From the NCBI RefSeq assembly GCF_003062295.1, contig NZ_PYCN01000009.1, forward strand, positions 186,001 to 250,000: 64,000 nucleotides of DNA. Reading direction: 5' to 3'. Source of the DNA: Bradyrhizobium algeriense. GTDB lineage: Bacteria > Pseudomonadota > Alphaproteobacteria > Rhizobiales > Xanthobacteraceae. A program made the position numbers and the translations under genes. Of the stretch, positions 61,148-64,000 are shown one piece after another (position 1 is the stretch's first letter; each line of letters opens with the position of its first letter). The notes below the pieces were generated by a model that was not told the DNA's origin, searched no databases, and saw nothing but the letters and a program-made list of their open reading frames with translations.

Positions 61148-61371
61148 GCAAAAAGCAGCCAAACTGCACAATCCGTTGACACATTTAATTCATGTCGGAG
61201 CTTCAAATGTTTTTCAAATCAAATGACCGGGGAATGTCGGGGCGGTTGGCAAAGCCCGGGCGATACGCGCCGCGGGAATGTGTTCGGCTGTCATCGTCCG
61301 CCTTGTGCGCAATTGCGCACTGGGGCGAACGATCCAGTATTCCAGAGACGGCGGTGATTGAGCCGAGAGGC

Positions 61372-61486
61372 CACGGCGTACTGGATACCCGCCTTCGCGG
61401 GTATGACGGTGGGGGGTGTGGCGCGAGATTCTCCGATGTGCGCTTGCACATCGTAGTTCGACGCCTCGCGCCGCCGGAATGACGGG
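61372..61486. repeat. Probable dispersed intergenic repeat, family D
   Basis: The core ACCCGCCTTCGCGGGTATGA is a small hairpin, followed by GTGGGGGG and, further on, CGCCGCCGGAATGACGGGTC. Sequences of this style are common between genes in Bradyrhizobium relatives; only one copy occurs in this window, so the assignment rests on recall. Confidence 0.4.
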
Positions 61487-61587
61487 TCTGAGCTTCCCCC
61501 GTTAACCCTTTGCTAACCATACACCCGGCAAGAATTGCCGAGTGAAGTCGAGTGTCGTCGGCCGCGTTAGATGAGGGAGGAATCCCC

Positions 61588-63825
61588 GTGGACGCCAGTG
61601 CGGTGCCTCACTTTCGGACCGGCGGCCCTTCGGCCGCCGCGCAGACGTTTGGCGCCCGCGGGCGTCAATCGCGGGGGGATGCGGCTACCATGGTCGATGT
61701 CACGGCGGGTCAGGGCGGCGCAGGCGCCAGCGGCAAGTTTCCATCCTTAAGCGAAATCGGCGATATGCTGAGGCGCGGCGATCTGGCGCTGGCGTTCGGC
61801 GTTCTCACCATCCTGGTGGTGCTGATCCTGCCGCTGCCCGCGATCGTGCTGGATCTGTTCCTGGCGATCTCGATCACGGTGTCGATCCTGATCCTGATGA
61901 CGTCGTTGTTCATCCAGGCGCCGCTGGAATTCTCGGCGTTTCCGACCGTGCTCTTGATCTCGACTATGCTGCGGCTGTCGCTGAACATGGCCTCCACCCG
62001 GCTGATCCTGTCGCACGGCCATGAGGGCACGGCCGCGGCCGGCCACGTCATCGAGGCCTTCGGCAATTTCGTGATGAGCGGTAATTTCGTCATCGGAATT
62101 ATCGTGTTCGCGATCCTGGTGATCGTGAACTTCGTCGTCATCACCAAGGGTTCGGGCCGCATCGCCGAAGTCGCCGCGCGCTTCCAGTTGGACTCGATGC
62201 CCGGCAAGCAGATGGCGATCGACGCTGATCTTTCCGCCGGCCTGATCGACGAAGCCACCGCCAAGGCACGCCGCAAGGCGCTGGAGGACGAAAGCGGCTT
62301 CTTCGGCGCGATGGACGGCGCCTCGAAATTCGTCCGCGGCGACGCCATCGCGGGGCTTTTGATCGTCTTCATCAACGTCATCGGCGGCATCATTATCGGC
62401 GTGGCGCAGCAGGGCATGAGCTTTGGCGACGCCGCCCGCACCTACACCATCCTGACGGTCGGCGACGGCCTGGTAACGCAGGTGCCGGCGCTGATCGTCT
62501 CCACCGCGGCGGGCCTGTTGGTCTCGAAAGCCGGCATCACCGGTTCGGCCGACAAGGCGATGATGAAGCAGCTCTCCGGTTACCCGCAGGCGCTCGGCAT
62601 GTCGGCCGGCGTGATGCTGGTGCTGGCGCTGTTGCCGGGCATTCCAATGCTGCCCTTCCTCGCGCTCGGCGGCGGCGCCGCCGTGCTGGCCTGGAAGGCG
62701 AAGAACCGCAACGGCGCCGCCAAGGCGGTGGAAGCGGCCGCAGCCGCGGCGCCCGAACTGGCGGCCGCAGCCGCCCAGGCCTCAGCCGAAGAGCCGATCG
62801 CCACCGCGCTCAAGATCGACGACCTCAAGATCGAACTCGGCTACGCGCTGCTGCCGCTGGTCAACGGCCCCGACGGCACCGACCGGCTCACCGAGCAGAT
62901 CAAGGCGCTGCGCCGCTCGCTTGCGATCGAAATGGGCTTTGTGATGCCGGCGGTGCGCATCCTCGACAACGTCCAGCTCGAGGCCAACACCTATGTCATC
63001 AAGATCAAGGAAGTGGACGCCGGCTCCGGCAAGATCTGGCCGAACCAGTTCATGGTCATGGATCCCGCCGGCAACCAGGTCGGCGTGCCCGGCATCCACA
63101 CCGTCGAGCCGACCTTTGGTCTCCCTGCAACCTGGGTCGACGCCGCGCTTAAGGAAGAAGCATCGCTGAAGGGCTACACGGTGGTCGATGCCGCCACCGT
63201 GCTGTCGACGCACCTGACCGAGCTGCTCAAGAACAACATGAGCGACCTCTTGTCCTACGGCGAGGTGCAGAAGCTGTTGAAGGACCTGCCGAAGGAACAG
63301 GGCGAACTGGTCAAGGATATCGTGCCGAGTTCTGTCACGGTCTCGGGCATCCAGCGCGTGCTGCAATTGCTCCTGGCCGAGCGGATCTCGATCCGCGATC
63401 TCTCCACCATTCTCGAAGGCATCGCCGACGCGCTCGCCTTCTCGCGCCATCCCGCCACCATGGTCGAGCACGTCCGCGCCCGGCTGGCGCGGCAGATTTG
63501 CGCGCAGAACACCACCTACAACGGCTACCTGCCGCTGATCGCGCTGTCGGCGCGCTGGGAGATGGCGTTTGCGGAATCGATCGTGGGCACCGGCGAGGAC
63601 CGCAGCCTTGCCATGCAGCCCTCAAAACTGTCGGAGTTCATGACCTCGGTCCGCAACGCCTTCGAGCAGGCCGCCCGCGAAGGCGAGGCGCCGGTGCTGG
63701 TCACCTCGGCTGCGATCCGCCCGTTCGTCCGCTCGCTGGTCGAGCGCTTCCGCTCGCAGACCACCGTATTATCTCAGGCCGAAATTCACCCGCGCGCGCG
63801 GCTGAAGACGGTGGGCAGCGTGTAG
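61588..63825 (+). CDS. flhA: Flagellar biosynthesis protein FlhA
   Basis: About 745 residues from GTG 61588, which follows GAGGGAGG; an ATG-free upstream extension is not needed. FlhA hallmarks: eight N-terminal helices from LALAFGVLTILVVLILPLPA, the FHIPEP region (SLNMASTRLILSHGHEGTAA, DSMPGKQMAIDADLSAGLID), and the cytoplasmic domain with MGFVMPAVRILDNVQLEANT and VQKLLKDLPKEQGELVKDIV. Part of the flagellar type III export gate. An Ala-rich linker (AVEAAAAAAPELAAAAAQAS) joins the halves. No other flagellar gene lies in the upstream 61 kb. Confidence 0.95.
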   Translation: MDASAVPHFRTGGPSAAAQTFGARGRQSRGDAATMVDVTAGQGGAGASGKFPSLSEIGDMLRRGDLALAFGVLTILVVLILPLPAIVLDLFLAISITVSILILMTSLFIQAPLEFSAFPTVLLISTMLRLSLNMASTRLILSHGHEGTAAAGHVIEAFGNFVMSGNFVIGIIVFAILVIVNFVVITKGSGRIAEVAARFQLDSMPGKQMAIDADLSAGLIDEATAKARRKALEDESGFFGAMDGASKFVRGDAIAGLLIVFINVIGGIIIGVAQQGMSFGDAARTYTILTVGDGLVTQVPALIVSTAAGLLVSKAGITGSADKAMMKQLSGYPQALGMSAGVMLVLALLPGIPMLPFLALGGGAAVLAWKAKNRNGAAKAVEAAAAAAPELAAAAAQASAEEPIATALKIDDLKIELGYALLPLVNGPDGTDRLTEQIKALRRSLAIEMGFVMPAVRILDNVQLEANTYVIKIKEVDAGSGKIWPNQFMVMDPAGNQVGVPGIHTVEPTFGLPATWVDAALKEEASLKGYTVVDAATVLSTHLTELLKNNMSDLLSYGEVQKLLKDLPKEQGELVKDIVPSSVTVSGIQRVLQLLLAERISIRDLSTILEGIADALAFSRHPATMVEHVRARLARQICAQNTTYNGYLPLIALSARWEMAFAESIVGTGEDRSLAMQPSKLSEFMTSVRNAFEQAAREGEAPVLVTSAAIRPFVRSLVERFRSQTTVLSQAEIHPRARLKTVGSV

Positions 63826-63857
63826 GCCGGAAGCCTGCGCGCGGCACAAATCAGCGG

Positions 63858-63879
63858 CGAAAAAGGCGAAGCCTTTTCG
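63858..63879 (+). terminator. Hairpin after flhA
   Basis: AAAAGGC (63861-63867) pairs with GCCTTTT (63871-63877) around a GAA loop, extended by a CG pair beyond a one-base bulge. It lies 32 bp after the flhA stop and suits a Rho-independent terminator, though the T tract is part of the stem. Confidence 0.6.
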
Positions 63880-64000
63880 TCACATGCAAACAATTTGTTA
63901 ACATCGCACCAATCGGCAGGCATTTGCCGCGCGCGCCGCGGGTGACATCTTAAGTTATTGTAGTATTTAGTAAATTTTCTGTTTTTGCCCTCGCGGAGCG

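Larger units (their letters stand above)
61041..61587. other. Gene-free region upstream of flhA
   Basis: Beyond the PEP-CTERM relic no protein is supported in this 547-bp stretch. It contains two small repeats (listed separately at 61102 and 61372) and the leader of flhA, in which TTGCTAACCATACACCCGGC lies about 80 bp before the start. No sigma-specific promoter could be assigned. Confidence 0.5.

Noticed and set aside
1..64000. tRNA, rRNA, CRISPR, insertion sequence or phage genes
   Set aside because: I looked for tRNA-like arms, regularly spaced repeats, transposase and integrase motifs and found none; the repeats present are few and not array-like.

Overview
The window looks like a chromosomal segment of a Bradyrhizobium-type alphaproteobacterium (Nitrobacteraceae). 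The basis is uniformly high-GC coding DNA, small families typical of that group (DUF3551, DUF1236, PEPxxWA-CTERM proteins), many catabolic regulators and orphan Bug-type binding proteins, and dispersed intergenic inverted repeats of the kind common in these genomes. The genus is an inference; there is no rRNA or tRNA gene here to test it. I saw no CRISPR array, insertion sequence, prophage or integrase.

Layout. 1-6.1 kb: a same-strand catabolic run with a 5'-truncated CoxE-like VWA protein, an amidohydrolase lactonase, a metallo-beta-lactamase lactonase, an SMP-30/isochorismatase fusion, an azoreductase-like flavoprotein and a medium-chain reductase. 6.5-10.6 kb: a MacB/LolD-like export cassette (HlyD adaptor, ATPase, two FtsX-type permeases). 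10.6-20 kb: a Bug binding protein divergent from a frameshifted LysR gene, then a Baeyer-Villiger monooxygenase fused to an esterase, TfoX, NTF2-like, ATC-hydrolase-like and PhyH proteins, and a second monooxygenase. 20-25 kb: a hypothetical gene, divergent ChaC and gamma-glutamyltransferase genes (glutathione turnover) and a DUF1236 protein. 25-35.7 kb: amino-acid or amine use, with a DAO-type oxidase, a polar amino-acid ABC transporter, two XRE-cupin regulators, a BisC-like molybdoenzyme, D-amino-acid dehydrogenase and an omega-aminotransferase. 35.8-43 kb: decayed genes (DUF2846, the tail of a beta-keto acid cleavage enzyme, a PEP-CTERM protein) mixed with a TetR-controlled acyl-CoA/hydratase set and a LysR-cupin pair. 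43-48.5 kb: an MFS carrier, a His-rich protein with a cupredoxin, an AI-2E-type permease and a GNAT. 48.7-54 kb: a quinone reductase divergent from an FAH / DUF1185 / VOC / Bug / VOC run that resembles an aromatic or dicarboxylate pathway. 54-59.3 kb: a DUF3551 protein, a PepSY membrane protein, a TonB-dependent siderophore receptor and a GNAT. 59.5-64 kb: repeats, an intact and a relic PEP-CTERM gene, and flhA.

The most notable signals are the monooxygenase-esterase fusion with a changed signature histidine, the lactonase-rich first operon with a Cys-to-Ser hydrolase fusion, one-base homopolymer changes that break four genes, a minisatellite built on a stop codon, an inverted repeat that supplies the stop codons of two convergent genes, and candidate operators at 28.5, 37.4 and 49.7-50.0 kb.
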